Assembly: GCA_016873845.1 (NCBI GenBank)
Contig: VGVX01000004.1
Coordinates: forward strand, 1 to 64,000
Source: Ignavibacteria bacterium
GTDB taxonomy: Bacteria > Bacteroidota > Ignavibacteria > Ch128b
Direction: 5' to 3'
Length of the DNA: 64,000 nucleotides
Shown here: positions 34,416-45,263 of the stretch, one piece after another
Numbering within the stretch: the stretch's first letter is position 1
How the letters are laid out: the number at the start of each line of letters is the position of its first letter
Notes under the pieces: model-generated
Databases searched by the model: none
The model's input: the letters and a program-made list of their open reading frames with translations, nothing else
Told to the model about the DNA's origin: nothing
Program-made: the position numbers and the translations under genes

Positions 34416-37400
34416 TTATTTCATCAAAATTAATTTTTTAATTGAGGTAAATTCTCCAGCAGCCAATGGATTCGCTCCGCTCACCACAAGCCGATAGAAA
34501 TAAATTCCGCTCGAAAGTCCGAACTGCTCTGAGTTGAATATTACATTATATACACCTGATTCTCTAACTTCATTAACCAGAGAGGCAACTTCCCTTCCGA
34601 GCACATCATACACAACTAAACTAACTTTACTCGTAATCGGGATTTGGAATTTGATATTCGTACTGGGGTTAAACGGATTCGGATAATTCTGATCAAGCGA
34701 ATACGAAGTCGGTGCAGCATTGGAATTTAATCTAACCGAATTAATTGCTGGATTTGTAACAATAATTTTCTGGTTTTCACTTAGAGTCTGTTTTAACAAA
34801 TTACCATTCACCACGTCTTCGATCTTAAATGAAGATTTTGAATTCAATACTTCAATTTCAATTGGATAGCTTGATGAAGAGAATTGAATTAAATTCGTTT
34901 CGTTTATATTTCCAGCAAATTTGTTATTGGTGAATCTCGCATCAAAGATCCCGATCGGCGGAGCCGGAGGTAATTCGTAAATCTCCGAAACAGATGAATT
35001 ACTTAAATAAAGATTTGTGTTGTTTCCAGATGCATCTGATATTCTCAGCATTGGCCAATCTGGATCAATAAATGCCGCTAAACCAGAACTACCATCTTTT
35101 GCAAGTGTAGTTGATAAATTCAATGTTCCGGAATTGTTCGATTTGATCCAATATCCTTTTCCTTTTTCGATTACGGAAGCAGTGTAATAACCGCTGTTAT
35201 ATCCATAAAAGACTGAAGCCAAAATTCCAGGAGGAGTTGTGGTGATTGTAGAAATTGTAATGCTATCGTTCAATGAACCGATCATGTTCCATCCATTATT
35301 AAGAGGGACACTTGTTGAGCTGACATTATTTCCAAATATAGTGTGATTTTGATTCGATGGAAATTTCAACCAGTAGCCGTACCCAAGTTCAAGTGTATCT
35401 TTGATGGTATATACATTTGAATAACCATAAGCATTTGAATTTGACGTTGGGAAAAGATCGCTCTTTGTTTTCAAAACAGCTTGGAGCGGAATCGAAATTA
35501 GATTCCATCCGGCTTGTGTCGAGAAACTCGATGCGGCAGAAGCTGACGAATCGATTACCATCAATCGAACCGGTACGATTGCTGTTGGCTTTGATGTATC
35601 GTTACTTGTAACTTTCATTTCCATTCTATAAATGCCTGCAAGAAGCTCAGCCGTGTTCATCTGAAGAACTAATGCTAATGAATTTCCCTGTGCTATAGAA
35701 CCGGAAAGTCTATTTAAGTTCAACCATTCAGGTTCTTTTTGGAATTTAATGGCAAGACTATCTTTGACATAATTATTATTATAAACGACCTGAAGTCCAT
35801 CTGTTCCTGTGCTGTTTTCAATTCCGATTGTAGCACTGTTCATCGTTCCCACCATGCTCAAATATCGATATGTAATTGATCCGCTTCTCTGAAGTTCAAT
35901 TTGAAAAGTAACTCTGCTTGTAGTATTGTTATATCTAGCCACATTGTTGTATTCTACAATAAATTTACCTCCAACTGCATCAGAATAGACATAAACATTT
36001 CCGCCTTGATTTGGTGCCAGATCATCCCAAAAACCATAAATTCCATTGTTCGGAAGAGCTGTTGCGGGAATTGCTCCATTCGTTGGATAGGTTGTTGTGT
36101 AATTCGTAAATCTTAAATAACCATTGCTGACAACTTCTACAGAATTGTAGTTATTTCCATAAAAGTTAAAATTAAATGGCAAAGTCTGAAGGGAGAATGC
36201 ATCATCATTCAATGTTATCGCTGTACCGATAGTCGAAATCGACGACCAAGTAAATCTCGGCCCACTGGCTTCGTCACTATCTTTCCATCTATAACCGTAA
36301 AGATCCGGACCACCGCTTCCTTCGATTGATATTCCGTTTCCGCTTGGATTATTCGATTTATCATTTGAAGCTCTCATGCTTTCATCCCATACGGGCAGAG
36401 CTTTAATTGAAAAGCTCTTTGTTGGGAAAGTATGATTCTGAAGTACGACTTCGAAATCGAGCGTGGATGGAGAAGAACTAGTGTTACTGACCATTACAGA
36501 ATCACTGAAAGCAACATCTTTCGGTTTAACGAATGAAAGTGAATCTCTATTTAAAGATAAATTCGGATTTGCGAGTGTCACTCCACTTGGACTATTTGAA
36601 ACTTCTGACCAGTTTCCCCAGACATCTCTCGAGCGAATAGCAAAATTATATGTTGTGCTAGAAGCTAATCCAGCAATATTAATGGATTGCGGCATACCAG
36701 TACTATCAGGTTTAGGCGAATTTAAAATTTTCGTTGCTGAATTAAAGGAATTCGTGTCTGTGATCATTCCGCTTGTTGTGTAGCGAATGTCGTATTGTGT
36801 AACACCGCCTGGTGATGTATCATGGGGAGCTGTCCAGGTCAACTTTAAACTGTTTGATCCAGGCGCTGTAACAGCAAGATTGGTTATTCTTGTTGGACCG
36901 ATAGAATCTCTACTTCCTAAATAAAGAAGGGCGGCATATACATCGATGATCCCCTTTCCGTAAGTATTATCTTCTCCCGGTTCTCCTAAATCAACTGCTG
37001 TATTATACAAAGCTAATTTCAATTGTCTGCCAGTTAAATGCGGTGCAGCTTGTTTCAATAAAGCTATTGCTCCAACAACATGAGGAGATGCCATTGATGT
37101 TCCAGATTTAGTACCGTAGGATCCGCCAAGTGTTGCTGAACGAACTGATGTACCTGGTGCAGAGACTTCGGGTTTGATCAAGAGCGAACCAGTTCCTCCG
37201 CAAGTCGAAGGACCGCGGCTTGATGAACTTGCAATCGGATAACCAATTGTATTTCCATTAACATTCGCTACGCAAAAAACATTCACATCATCGGTATTAA
37301 TATTTTTGGGCATAGTGATGGTGGAAGCATTAGGTCCGTTATTTCCTGCACTAAATACAATTGCTATTCCGGCAGCTTCAACCGCGTCAAATGTAGTTTT

Positions 37401-38324
37401 GTAAGTACCTGAACATTGATTTGTCGTGTTTGGATCGTACCACGAATTATTAATTGCAGTTGGCATATCGTCTATCGTCGATGGATTTCCATCTGGATTC
37501 ATTGCCCATTGAAAAGCTGCTAAATTTTTACTCGTAGCAGGAGAAGAACAAATAGTTTTTGCTGCGATCCACTGTGCATCGAATGCCATTCCGATTGTAT
37601 CGGAGCCAGCACGTCCGCACATTGTCCCCATTGTATGAGTGCCGTGGCTGTCGCAATCGTTAGGGGATGTTGTACTTGTTTCAGGATCGAACCATGCTTG
37701 ACTTGCTGGAACAAAATTCCCACGCCATCGTGAGGCGAAAGCAGGATGAGTTCCTTCTACACCTGTATCTATTCCCATTACGATACTTCCAGCTCCGGTG
37801 ATGCCGAGTTTCCACACTTTATCAGCTCCAACGACTTTTAATCCGGTCTCTGTCCCAGCAGCTTTTGGCGGTGAATCACCTTCGTTGACATAGGGATCCA
37901 GCCGAAGCATTGCATCAATATCCATGGACTCAATTTCTGAATTGCGCAATAATTCTTGGATAATAGGTTTTGTTGCTTCTACAACAATTAGGTTTGTAAC
38001 CCATAAAGATTCAAAAGCTTTAACTTCGTTAGTAAATACTTTTGAAGCTAAAAAATTTTTCAGATTGGTTTGAGTAATATTTGCCTTTTCCTGAAGACGA
38101 GTGATAACTTCATAAGCTCTTCTTTCAAGTGAAGCATTCTCTGCATAAAGTTGTTTGTCAAGAGCTTCAATGTCTACACGATCACGAAGCAAACAAAGTA
38201 CACGCACATATTCGATATTCGACATTTGCTCTAATTTTTCAGCAAGACGGGAAGAATATTCAACTTGAGCATTAACTGAAACCGAAATGACCGCAAATAA
38301 GAAAATGAGAAAAGATTTTTTCAT
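34416..38324 (-). CDS. Secreted subtilisin-like (S8) peptidase with type IX sorting domain
   Basis: A 1302-residue exported serine protease. It has a signal peptide (about 1-19), an I9-like propeptide region, and a catalytic domain with Asp (MGIDTGVEGTH, about 183), His (DSHGTHTMG, about 228) and Ser (GTSMASPHV, about 406). A fibronectin III domain (about 475-580), a beta-rich middle and a twice-occurring GWNLISIP / GWNMIGSL region follow. The C-terminal 95 residues are a type A type IX secretion sorting domain (DQNYPNPFNPST, VYDVLGREV, GIYFYRL). It is probably exported and anchored at the cell surface. It appears monocistronic and ends at an intrinsic terminator. Confidence 0.93.
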   Translation of the reverse strand: MKKSFLIFLFAVISVSVNAQVEYSSRLAEKLEQMSNIEYVRVLCLLRDRVDIEALDKQLYAENASLERRAYEVITRLQEKANITQTNLKNFLASKVFTNEVKAFESLWVTNLIVVEATKPIIQELLRNSEIESMDIDAMLRLDPYVNEGDSPPKAAGTETGLKVVGADKVWKLGITGAGSIVMGIDTGVEGTHPAFASRWRGNFVPASQAWFDPETSTTSPNDCDSHGTHTMGTMCGRAGSDTIGMAFDAQWIAAKTICSSPATSKNLAAFQWAMNPDGNPSTIDDMPTAINNSWYDPNTTNQCSGTYKTTFDAVEAAGIAIVFSAGNNGPNASTITMPKNINTDDVNVFCVANVNGNTIGYPIASSSSRGPSTCGGTGSLLIKPEVSAPGTSVRSATLGGSYGTKSGTSMASPHVVGAIALLKQAAPHLTGRQLKLALYNTAVDLGEPGEDNTYGKGIIDVYAALLYLGSRDSIGPTRITNLAVTAPGSNSLKLTWTAPHDTSPGGVTQYDIRYTTSGMITDTNSFNSATKILNSPKPDSTGMPQSINIAGLASSTTYNFAIRSRDVWGNWSEVSNSPSGVTLANPNLSLNRDSLSFVKPKDVAFSDSVMVSNTSSSPSTLDFEVVLQNHTFPTKSFSIKALPVWDESMRASNDKSNNPSGNGISIEGSGGPDLYGYRWKDSDEASGPRFTWSSISTIGTAITLNDDAFSLQTLPFNFNFYGNNYNSVEVVSNGYLRFTNYTTTYPTNGAIPATALPNNGIYGFWDDLAPNQGGNVYVYSDAVGGKFIVEYNNVARYNNTTSRVTFQIELQRSGSITYRYLSMVGTMNSATIGIENSTGTDGLQVVYNNNYVKDSLAIKFQKEPEWLNLNRLSGSIAQGNSLALVLQMNTAELLAGIYRMEMKVTSNDTSKPTAIVPVRLMVIDSSASAASSFSTQAGWNLISIPLQAVLKTKSDLFPTSNSNAYGYSNVYTIKDTLELGYGYWLKFPSNQNHTIFGNNVSSTSVPLNNGWNMIGSLNDSITISTITTTPPGILASVFYGYNSGYYTASVIEKGKGYWIKSNNSGTLNLSTTLAKDGSSGLAAFIDPDWPMLRISDASGNNTNLYLSNSSVSEIYELPPAPPIGIFDARFTNNKFAGNINETNLIQFSSSSYPIEIEVLNSKSSFKIEDVVNGNLLKQTLSENQKIIVTNPAINSVRLNSNAAPTSYSLDQNYPNPFNPSTNIKFQIPITSKVSLVVYDVLGREVASLVNEVRESGVYNVIFNSEQFGLSSGIYFYRLVVSGANPLAAGEFTSIKKLILMK

Positions 38325-38445
38325 TTTAGAAGCCTAATTATTTATTGAATTTGGATTTCAAAGTGCTGCAAATATAAGCCATAATTGATTTTGGGCAAAG
38401 AGTTTTTTTCTTGGAAATAACTAAAATCTTGGGGAGTTTTTGAAT

Positions 38446-38477
38446 TTGCAGGCCGAATTCATTCCTTCGACCTGCAA
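38446..38477 (-). terminator. Hairpin downstream of clpC
   Basis: TTGCAGGCCGAA (38446-38457) pairs with TTCGACCTGCAA (38466-38477), a 12-bp stem with one wobble and an 8-base loop. It lies 11 bases after the clpC stop. The following minus-strand bases are A/T-rich but give no strong T-tract, so it may also protect the mRNA end. Confidence 0.5.
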
Positions 38478-38488
38478 TTATAAAAATG

Positions 38489-40984
38489 TTAAGGTTTTAA
38501 CTTCTCTTCCACTTCTTCATCATGGGATGGTGATTCAGTGGAATCGCTTGGATTGAATCGAAGCAGATCTTCATCGTTAGTGTGATCCACCACGACAGGA
38601 TTACCCTCTTTGAATGTCCCTTTGAGCATTTCCTCTGCAATTGGATCTTCAAGATATTTTTGCAATGCTCTTTTCAATGGGCGTGCACCATAAACGGGAT
38701 CATATCCTTTTTCAACAAGAAAATTCTTTGCCTGATCAGTTAAACTGATTTTAACATTTTGCGCAGACATTCTCTTCCACAGATCGTCTAACTTCAGTCC
38801 AATGATTTCGAGAATATGTTCTTTTGTGAGATGATGGAATACAATGTAATCGTCAATTCGGTTTAAAAATTCCGGATTGAAGAGTCGTTTCATTGAATCT
38901 TCAATCGTATCTTTCATGTGTTTGTAATCATCTTCGATTTCTTTCTTGCCGAATCCCATCATACCAGCTTTTTTAATGTCTCGAGTACCAACGTTAGAAG
39001 TCATAATAATGATTGTATTTTTAAAATCAACTCTCCTCCCAAGTCCATCGGTTAAAATTCCATCGTCGAAAACTTGGAGAAGAATGTTGAACACATCGGG
39101 ATGTGCTTTTTCAATTTCATCTAACAACACAACAGAATAAGGTTTACGGCGAACTTTTTCTGTAAGTTGCCCGCCCTCTTCATATCCGACATAACCAGGA
39201 GGAGCTCCTACTAATCTTGATACGGAAAACTTTTCCATATATTCAGACATGTCGATTCTTACCAGAGCATCTTCAGAATCAAATAGATATCTCGCCAAAA
39301 CTTTTGCCAACTCAGTCTTTCCCACTCCGGTTGGTCCAAGGAAAATAAAACTTCCAATCGGGCGTTTCGGATCTTTTAAGCCTGCTCTTGCACGTCGAAT
39401 TGCTTTAGTGAGTTTAATGATTGCTTCATCTTGACCGATTATTTGCTTTTTGATCGTCTCTTCCATCTTGAGCAGTTTTTCAGATTCTGATTGCGCAACA
39501 CGAGTTACTGGTATTCCTGTCATCATAGCAACTATTGAAGCAATATCTTCTTCGCCAACTTCATGTACAACCGAGCTTGTTTCTTTTTCCCACTCTTTCT
39601 TTGCTTTCTCAAGTTCATTTTGGAATTTATGTTCCATATCACGGAGCCGAGCCGCTTCTTCATAGTTTTGACTTTTTACAACCTGAATTTTCTGCTGCTT
39701 GATCTTCACAATTTCTTCTTCAAGGTCAAGAATTTCTTGAGGAACATGTATGTTCGCGAGATGAACTCTGGCGCCGGCTTCATCTAAAACATCAATTGCT
39801 TTGTCGGGCAAATGTCTATCTGTAATGTATCTGTCACTCAGCACAACTGAAGATTTCACTGCATCATCTGTATATCGAACACTGTGATGCTCTTCATATC
39901 TGTATTTTATATTTTCAAGTATCTCGATTGTTTCGTCGACCGTTGTTGGATCAACAAGAATCTTTTGAAATCTTCTATCAAGAGCTCCATCTTTTTCGAT
40001 GTACTGTCGATATTCATCAAGCGTAGTCGCACCAATGCACTGCAGTTCACCTCTAGCAAGTGCCGGCTTAAACATATTCGATGCATCCAATGAACCAGAT
40101 GCACCTCCTGCACCGACTATCGTGTGTAGTTCATCAATGAAGAGTATTACCTCTTTTGCTTTTTCTAATTCATTCATTAATGCTTTCATTCGTTCTTCGA
40201 ACTGACCACGATATTTGGTGCCAGCAACAAGTGCAGCTAAATCCAACGTAACAACTCTTTTATCGTATAATACTCGCGGGACTTTCTTTTGAATTATTCT
40301 TAATGCCAATCCTTCTGCAATCGCAGTTTTTCCAACGCCTTGTTCACCGATCAAGACAGGATTATTTTTTTTCCGCCGGCTGAGAATTTGAACAACTCGT
40401 TCAATTTCTTTTTCTCTCCCGATAACTGGATCCAATTTATCTTCTGCTGCGAGTTTAGTTAAATCTCTTCCAAAATTATCCAAAACCGGAGTTTTAGTTT
40501 TATCAGGCTTTCGTTCGTATGGGACATGACTTGGTGTGGAAGATGATTTTCCACTCATTATATTATTTAATTCAGAACGGGCTGAATCGTATGATACATG
40601 AAATTGATGCAGAATCTGACATGCAATGTTCTCTTCATCTCGTAATAACGAAAGTAGTAAATGCTCAGTCCCAATGACTTCAGCTTTGTAAATCTTTGAT
40701 TCTATTTGTGTAATTCGGAGTACTTTCTCAGCTGATTTTGTAAGCGGTATATTTCCGATTGTTAAGGTTCCACCCGAAGTTCTTACTGTATCTTCGACTG
40801 CTCGCTTAAGTTTCAGAAGATCTACACCAAGGTTCTTAAGAATTCTTATCGCAATCCCTTCTCCTTCGCGAATCAATCCAAGCAGTAAATGTTCCGTGCC
40901 AATGTAGTCATGACCTAAACGTAAAGCTTCTTCGCGACTGAGTCTTATCACATCTTGTACTCTATTTGAAAAATTTCCGTCCAT
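38489..40984 (-). CDS. clpC: ATP-dependent Clp protease ATP-binding subunit ClpC
   Basis: An 831-residue Hsp100 unfoldase. It has an N-terminal double Clp_N repeat (about 1-145), AAA1 with Walker [10 protein letters not shown], a middle region with a UVR-type motif ([15 protein letters not shown], about 425-440) that marks ClpC rather than ClpB, and AAA2 with [12 protein letters not shown] and [10 protein letters not shown] near the end. It feeds unfolded substrates to ClpP, which is not in the window. ATG start. Divergent from the macro-domain gene; a 9-bp direct repeat lies in the shared upstream region. Confidence 0.95.
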   Translation of the reverse strand: MDGNFSNRVQDVIRLSREEALRLGHDYIGTEHLLLGLIREGEGIAIRILKNLGVDLLKLKRAVEDTVRTSGGTLTIGNIPLTKSAEKVLRITQIESKIYKAEVIGTEHLLLSLLRDEENIACQILHQFHVSYDSARSELNNIMSGKSSSTPSHVPYERKPDKTKTPVLDNFGRDLTKLAAEDKLDPVIGREKEIERVVQILSRRKKNNPVLIGEQGVGKTAIAEGLALRIIQKKVPRVLYDKRVVTLDLAALVAGTKYRGQFEERMKALMNELEKAKEVILFIDELHTIVGAGGASGSLDASNMFKPALARGELQCIGATTLDEYRQYIEKDGALDRRFQKILVDPTTVDETIEILENIKYRYEEHHSVRYTDDAVKSSVVLSDRYITDRHLPDKAIDVLDEAGARVHLANIHVPQEILDLEEEIVKIKQQKIQVVKSQNYEEAARLRDMEHKFQNELEKAKKEWEKETSSVVHEVGEEDIASIVAMMTGIPVTRVAQSESEKLLKMEETIKKQIIGQDEAIIKLTKAIRRARAGLKDPKRPIGSFIFLGPTGVGKTELAKVLARYLFDSEDALVRIDMSEYMEKFSVSRLVGAPPGYVGYEEGGQLTEKVRRKPYSVVLLDEIEKAHPDVFNILLQVFDDGILTDGLGRRVDFKNTIIIMTSNVGTRDIKKAGMMGFGKKEIEDDYKHMKDTIEDSMKRLFNPEFLNRIDDYIVFHHLTKEHILEIIGLKLDDLWKRMSAQNVKISLTDQAKNFLVEKGYDPVYGARPLKRALQKYLEDPIAEEMLKGTFKEGNPVVVDHTNDEDLLRFNPSDSTESPSHDEEVEEKLKP

Positions 40985-41029
40985 TTCTTTCCTTTTGCTC
41001 TAAGTCAATATTATTATCGGTGAAAATAT

Positions 41030-41065
41030 AGCTAATTAGAGATGCTTATTCAAGGAAGCTAATTA
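41030..41065. promoter_or_regulatory. Direct repeat AGCTAATTA between clpC and the macro-domain gene
   Basis: AGCTAATTA occurs at 41030-41038 and 41057-41065, spacing 27 bp from start to start, in the divergent upstream region. It could be a regulator-binding site controlling clpC, but no known operator was recognised. Confidence 0.25.
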
Positions 41066-41131
41066 TAAATCTTTTTCGTACTTTTACACCAAGAGCCTGA
41101 ATACAATAAATTGTTTGAAAATCTGATAAAA

Positions 41132-41641
41132 ATGAAGATTTTTATTAAAAAAGGTGATATCACAATTTCAGAAACCGATGCAATTGTCAATGCAGCGAAT
41201 GACCATCTTTGGATGGGAGCTGGTGTTGCAGGTGCAATTAAACGTGTCGGTGGAAGCATTATTGAAGCTGAGGCAGTTTCAAAAGGTCCAATACCTATAG
41301 GGTCTGCAATAGAAACAAATTCCGGAATCCTCTTATCGAAATTTGTTATACATGCAGCAGTAATGGGTCAGGATTTAATCACCTCAGAATTATATATTCG
41401 AGATGCAACGTTAAACACGCTCAAGCTTTGTGATAAATTGCAGATCAGTTCAGTTTCATTTCCAGCTTTCGGGACTGGAGTCGGTGGATTTTCAAAAGAG
41501 AAGTGTGCGGAGACAATGTTGAATGCTGTATTAAACTACCAGCCGCAGAGTCTCGAGGAAATTCACTTTTATTTATTCGATGAGGAAACCAAAAATATTT
41601 TTCAAAGCACTTATGAAGGATTGATTTGTGAAGCAGATTGA
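41132..41641 (+). CDS. Macro-domain protein (ADP-ribose binding/hydrolase)
   Basis: A 169-residue macro domain. GDITISETDAIVNAAND is the ADP-ribose-binding start, GAGVAGAIKR the glycine loop, and FPAFGTGVGGFSKEK the phosphate-binding loop. Relatives remove ADP-ribose or O-acetyl-ADP-ribose groups. The ATG at 41132 is used; an in-frame TTG at 41111 would add seven residues. The substrate is unknown. It is followed after 80 bp by floA. Confidence 0.9.
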   Translation: MKIFIKKGDITISETDAIVNAANDHLWMGAGVAGAIKRVGGSIIEAEAVSKGPIPIGSAIETNSGILLSKFVIHAAVMGQDLITSELYIRDATLNTLKLCDKLQISSVSFPAFGTGVGGFSKEKCAETMLNAVLNYQPQSLEEIHFYLFDEETKNIFQSTYEGLICEAD

Positions 41642-41721
41642 TTTGACAAAGCGATTCAATTTTATTAAGAAGTAAATATTAACTATATTTTTCAAAAATC
41701 TAATTATTTAATGGAGAAAAA

Positions 41722-42708
41722 ATGGAAGCATTAACGGGATTAGCATTTCTTATAATTATCGGACTAATACTTTTTCTAATCATATTTACCTATTTCATCC
41801 CTGTAGGATTATGGATCACAGCATATTTTGCCGGAGTAAAGGTTAAAATATTTTCCGATTTGGTCGGAATGAGGCTGAGGAAAGTCCCACCTCAAATTAT
41901 CGTAAAAAGTTTAATCACTGCTACTAAAGCTGGAATCGTTGTCGAAACCGGTAAACTCGAAGCTCACTATCTTGCTGGCGGAAACGTTCAAAAAGTAATC
42001 AATGCTCTTATCTCAGCGGATAAAGCAAATATCGATTTAAGCTTTGAACGAGCAACAGCAATAGACCTCGCTGGCAGAGATGTATTAGAAGCAGTAAAAA
42101 TGAGCGTCAATCCAAAAGTTATTGAGACACCGCCTATCGCAGCTATTGCAAAAGATGGAATTCAAGTTCGGGCAATCGCACGAGTTACTGTTCGAGCCAA
42201 CATTGAACGATTGGTTGGCGGTGCAGGTGAAGCAACAATTATTGCAAGAGTTGGTGAAGGAATTGTCACTACAATTGGTTCATCCAATTCTCATAAAGAA
42301 GTACTTGAAAATCCCGATCGAATTTCTAAGACTGTTTTAGAAAAAGGATTGGATGCAGGAACCGCATTTGAAATTTTATCAATCGATATTGCGGATGTCG
42401 ATGTTGGTGAGAACATTGGTGCAAAATTGCAGACAGACCAAGCGGAAGCCGACTTGAAAATTGCCCGTGCAAAAGCCGAAGAGAGACGCGCAGCTGCAGT
42501 TGCAACCGAACAAGAAATGGTCGCAGAAGTACAAAAGATGAAAGCAAAAGTTATTGAAGCCGAAGCTGAAATTCCAAAAGCTATTGCTGAAGCATTTAGA
42601 GAAGGGAATCTCGGTATAATGGATTACTACAATATTCGCAACATTCAAGCTGATACAGATATGCGGCAATCTATTTCAAAAGGTCCCGGCAAAAAAGAAG
42701 AAAAATAA
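41722..42708 (+). CDS. floA: Flotillin-like protein FloA
   Basis: A 328-residue SPFH protein of the FloA (YqfA) type that scaffolds membrane microdomains. An N-terminal hydrophobic hairpin (about 1-30) inserts in the membrane. The SPFH domain follows ([20 protein letters not shown] region), then a long Ala/Glu-rich coiled coil ([19 protein letters not shown]) and a short tail. The ATG has GGAG upstream. FloA is usually next to NfeD; here the only NfeD gene seen lies 19 kb away on the other strand. Confidence 0.93.
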   Translation: MEALTGLAFLIIIGLILFLIIFTYFIPVGLWITAYFAGVKVKIFSDLVGMRLRKVPPQIIVKSLITATKAGIVVETGKLEAHYLAGGNVQKVINALISADKANIDLSFERATAIDLAGRDVLEAVKMSVNPKVIETPPIAAIAKDGIQVRAIARVTVRANIERLVGGAGEATIIARVGEGIVTTIGSSNSHKEVLENPDRISKTVLEKGLDAGTAFEILSIDIADVDVGENIGAKLQTDQAEADLKIARAKAEERRAAAVATEQEMVAEVQKMKAKVIEAEAEIPKAIAEAFREGNLGIMDYYNIRNIQADTDMRQSISKGPGKKEEK

Positions 42709-43272
42709 ATGGAAAACATTTTTGACATACTGTTAATTCTATTTATAGCTTATGCTTTACTTTCTCCATTCTTTAAAAAGAAAAAGCCGCAGCAGATTCC
42801 CAAAAGAACGGAACAGCAGCAAGAACATTACGAGGATGTTTCAATTCCGGATGAAGCTGAAACAACACAAGATGTTCTCGCTGAAATTGAAGATCTCCTA
42901 GGAATAAAACGCGAACGAGAAACTTTCCCCGATGAACGACAAACTGAAACAGAGGTCATAATTGATGGCAAATATTCTGATAAATCTGATGACCAGTTTA
43001 AGTTCAAATCTAAAGATACTCAATCAGAAAGTTTCAAGTTCAAAGCGGCGGCTGTCGAGCATATAGATAAGAAGAAAAAAATCGAGGCAGATTTTGCTCA
43101 ACCCATTCTCGATCTTTACAATTATGACAGCACTGTCAAATTGGCTGATGAAGAACAAGTAAAAGAAAAATTCGATATTTCATTCAAAGGATACACCGAC
43201 CTTCAGAAAGGAATGATCTTTAAAGAAATTTTAGACAAACCGCGTGCATACAAAAAATATTCACGATGGTAA
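42709..43272 (+). CDS. Hypothetical single-pass membrane protein
   Basis: A 187-residue protein, not recognised by name. One N-terminal membrane helix (about 4-22) is followed by a KKKK stop-transfer cluster and a long charged, low-complexity cytoplasmic region rich in Glu, Lys and Gln. A C-terminal LQKGMIFKEILDKPRAYKKY segment resembles a short conserved tail seen on similar membrane proteins of this phylum (by memory). It begins at the base after the floA stop, so it is very probably co-translated with FloA and could be a microdomain partner. Confidence 0.7.
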   Translation: MENIFDILLILFIAYALLSPFFKKKKPQQIPKRTEQQQEHYEDVSIPDEAETTQDVLAEIEDLLGIKRERETFPDERQTETEVIIDGKYSDKSDDQFKFKSKDTQSESFKFKAAAVEHIDKKKKIEADFAQPILDLYNYDSTVKLADEEQVKEKFDISFKGYTDLQKGMIFKEILDKPRAYKKYSRW

Positions 43273-45263
43273 AAAAATACAGTCTAAAAAGAGTGTCTAA
43301 TATCGGGCTCGATGAGAATCTTAAACCCATCGAGCCAAAATATAAACTTGATTATAAAAATCTCCTAAATCCTGCACAGTTAGAAGCAGTAATGACAACC
43401 GTAGGACCTGTACTTGTAATTGCTGGTGCAGGGACTGGGAAGACTCGCACGCTTGTATTTCGAGTTGCAAGATTAATAGAATCTGGAGTGAATCCTGGCT
43501 CAATTCTTCTTCTTACATTTACTCGCAAAGCCGCTCAGGAAATGCTGCGGCGGGCTGCAGAGCTAATCGATTCGAGAGCTGAAAAAGTTGCAGGCGGGAC
43601 ATTCCATTCATTCGCCAATTTAATTTTGAGAAAATTCGCGAATAAAATTGGGCTGAGTTCAACTTTCACAATTCTTGATCAATCTGACAGCGAAGATGTC
43701 ATCAATCTTCTTAGAGGCAATTTAGGTTTTGATAAAAACAAAAGAAGATTTCCGAAGAAACAAGCTCTTGCCGATATTTTCAGCCTGGCAGTTAATCGCC
43801 AAAGATCTGTTGAGGAAATCGTTCGTGAAGATTATCATCATTTCATCGATTCACTTGATGATATACTCTTATTAAATAAAGAATATCATGAGTTCAAAAA
43901 ACGAAATTCGATGCTTGATTACGACGATTTACTTCTAACGTTAAAAAAGCTTCTTATTGAGAATGAGGATTTCAGAAAATACATTCATCGGACTTATAAA
44001 TATATTATGGTGGATGAATTTCAAGATACCAACAAACTTCAAGCTGATATCGTGACTTTGCTTGGCGGATCGCGGAATATTATGGTTGTCGGAGATGACT
44101 CGCAGAGTATCTATTCTTTTAGAGGAGCGAACTTTAAGAACATAATCGATTTCCCAAATCAATTTAAAGATGCTAAGCTTATAACTATCGAAGAGAATTA
44201 TCGCAGCACGCAGGCAATTTTGAATTACACAAATGAAATCATTGCCCACGCTAAGGAAAAATTCCCAAAGGTTTTATTCACAAAAAATTCTTTTGGCGAG
44301 CTCCCCTATTTAGTTTCTGCAGATAGTGATAATCTTCAGTCGAAGTTCATAGTCGATAAGGTCCTCGAATTGCGAGAGGAAGGAATCGATTTAAAAGAAA
44401 TTGCCGTTCTATTTCGGTCGGGATATCTCTCGTTTGATTTGGAAATTGAGTTGAATAAAGTCGGAATTCCATTTAAAAAATTCGGCGGGATGAAATTTAT
44501 TGAAACCGCCCATGTGAAAGACTTAATCAGTCTATTGCGAATAATAAACAATCCAGTTGACAAAATAAGCTGGTTTAGAGTTCTTCAGCTCCTTGCCGGC
44601 ATCGGGCCCAAAAAAGCACGTGACATTATAGATGAGATTGAAAAAACTTCAAAAACAAAATTCGATCTCCAAAAATTTATCCGTAATAAAAATTATCCCG
44701 AAAATGTTCTTACGCTTTTCGAGACATTAACAAAATCATCAAAGCCGTCTCTTACCCCATCGGATCGATTAAGTTTAATAATTCCCTATTACGAACCATT
44801 GCTGAGAGAAAAGTACGACGACTTTCACAAACGACTGAAAGACCTTGAAATCTTTCAAATGATTAGTGAAAATTATAGATCGTTGAACTCATTTCTTGAT
44901 GACCTTGCACTCGAGCCTCCGAGTTCAAGCGTGTATGATATTGCTGCTTCTGGAAATGAAGAAGAATTCTTGACCTTAAGTACAATTCACTCTGCAAAAG
45001 GACTGGAGTGGCATTCCGTTTTTGTAATTTCTGTAGTCGAGGGTTTTTTCCCCAGTGCACGATCTGCAGAATCATTCGACGACATTGAAGAAGAACGGCG
45101 ATTGATGTATGTTGCATGCACGAGAGCAAAAAGAAATCTCTTTATCACATATCCGATGACTATGTTCGAAAGAGGTAATGGTTTAATCTATACAAAAATA
45201 TCTAGGTTCTTATCACCAATAAACAATCAACATTTTGATGAGTGGGTATTAAATGAAGAATAA
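43266..45263 (+). CDS. UvrD/PcrA-type superfamily I DNA helicase
   Basis: A 665-residue SF1A helicase. Motifs: LNPAQLEAV (Q), AGAGTGKT (Walker A), LLLTFTRKAA, VDEFQDTN (Walker B), VVGDDSQSIYSFRGA (III), ITIEENYRS (IV), LSTIHSAKGLEW (V) and EEERRLMYVACTRAK (VI). It unwinds DNA in repair and replication restart. It is a little shorter than UvrD/PcrA (about 720), with the C-terminal extension missing. The ATG overlaps the previous gene by 7 bases and its end overlaps the next gene by 11 bases. Confidence 0.9.
   Translation: MVKKYSLKRVSNIGLDENLKPIEPKYKLDYKNLLNPAQLEAVMTTVGPVLVIAGAGTGKTRTLVFRVARLIESGVNPGSILLLTFTRKAAQEMLRRAAELIDSRAEKVAGGTFHSFANLILRKFANKIGLSSTFTILDQSDSEDVINLLRGNLGFDKNKRRFPKKQALADIFSLAVNRQRSVEEIVREDYHHFIDSLDDILLLNKEYHEFKKRNSMLDYDDLLLTLKKLLIENEDFRKYIHRTYKYIMVDEFQDTNKLQADIVTLLGGSRNIMVVGDDSQSIYSFRGANFKNIIDFPNQFKDAKLITIEENYRSTQAILNYTNEIIAHAKEKFPKVLFTKNSFGELPYLVSADSDNLQSKFIVDKVLELREEGIDLKEIAVLFRSGYLSFDLEIELNKVGIPFKKFGGMKFIETAHVKDLISLLRIINNPVDKISWFRVLQLLAGIGPKKARDIIDEIEKTSKTKFDLQKFIRNKNYPENVLTLFETLTKSSKPSLTPSDRLSLIIPYYEPLLREKYDDFHKRLKDLEIFQMISENYRSLNSFLDDLALEPPSSSVYDIAASGNEEEFLTLSTIHSAKGLEWHSVFVISVVEGFFPSARSAESFDDIEEERRLMYVACTRAKRNLFITYPMTMFERGNGLIYTKISRFLSPINNQHFDEWVLNEE

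Noticed and set aside
41643-41668. A TTGACA-type promoter before floA
   Set aside because: TTGACA is present but no -10 box sits at suitable spacing; TATTAA is only 14 bases away.
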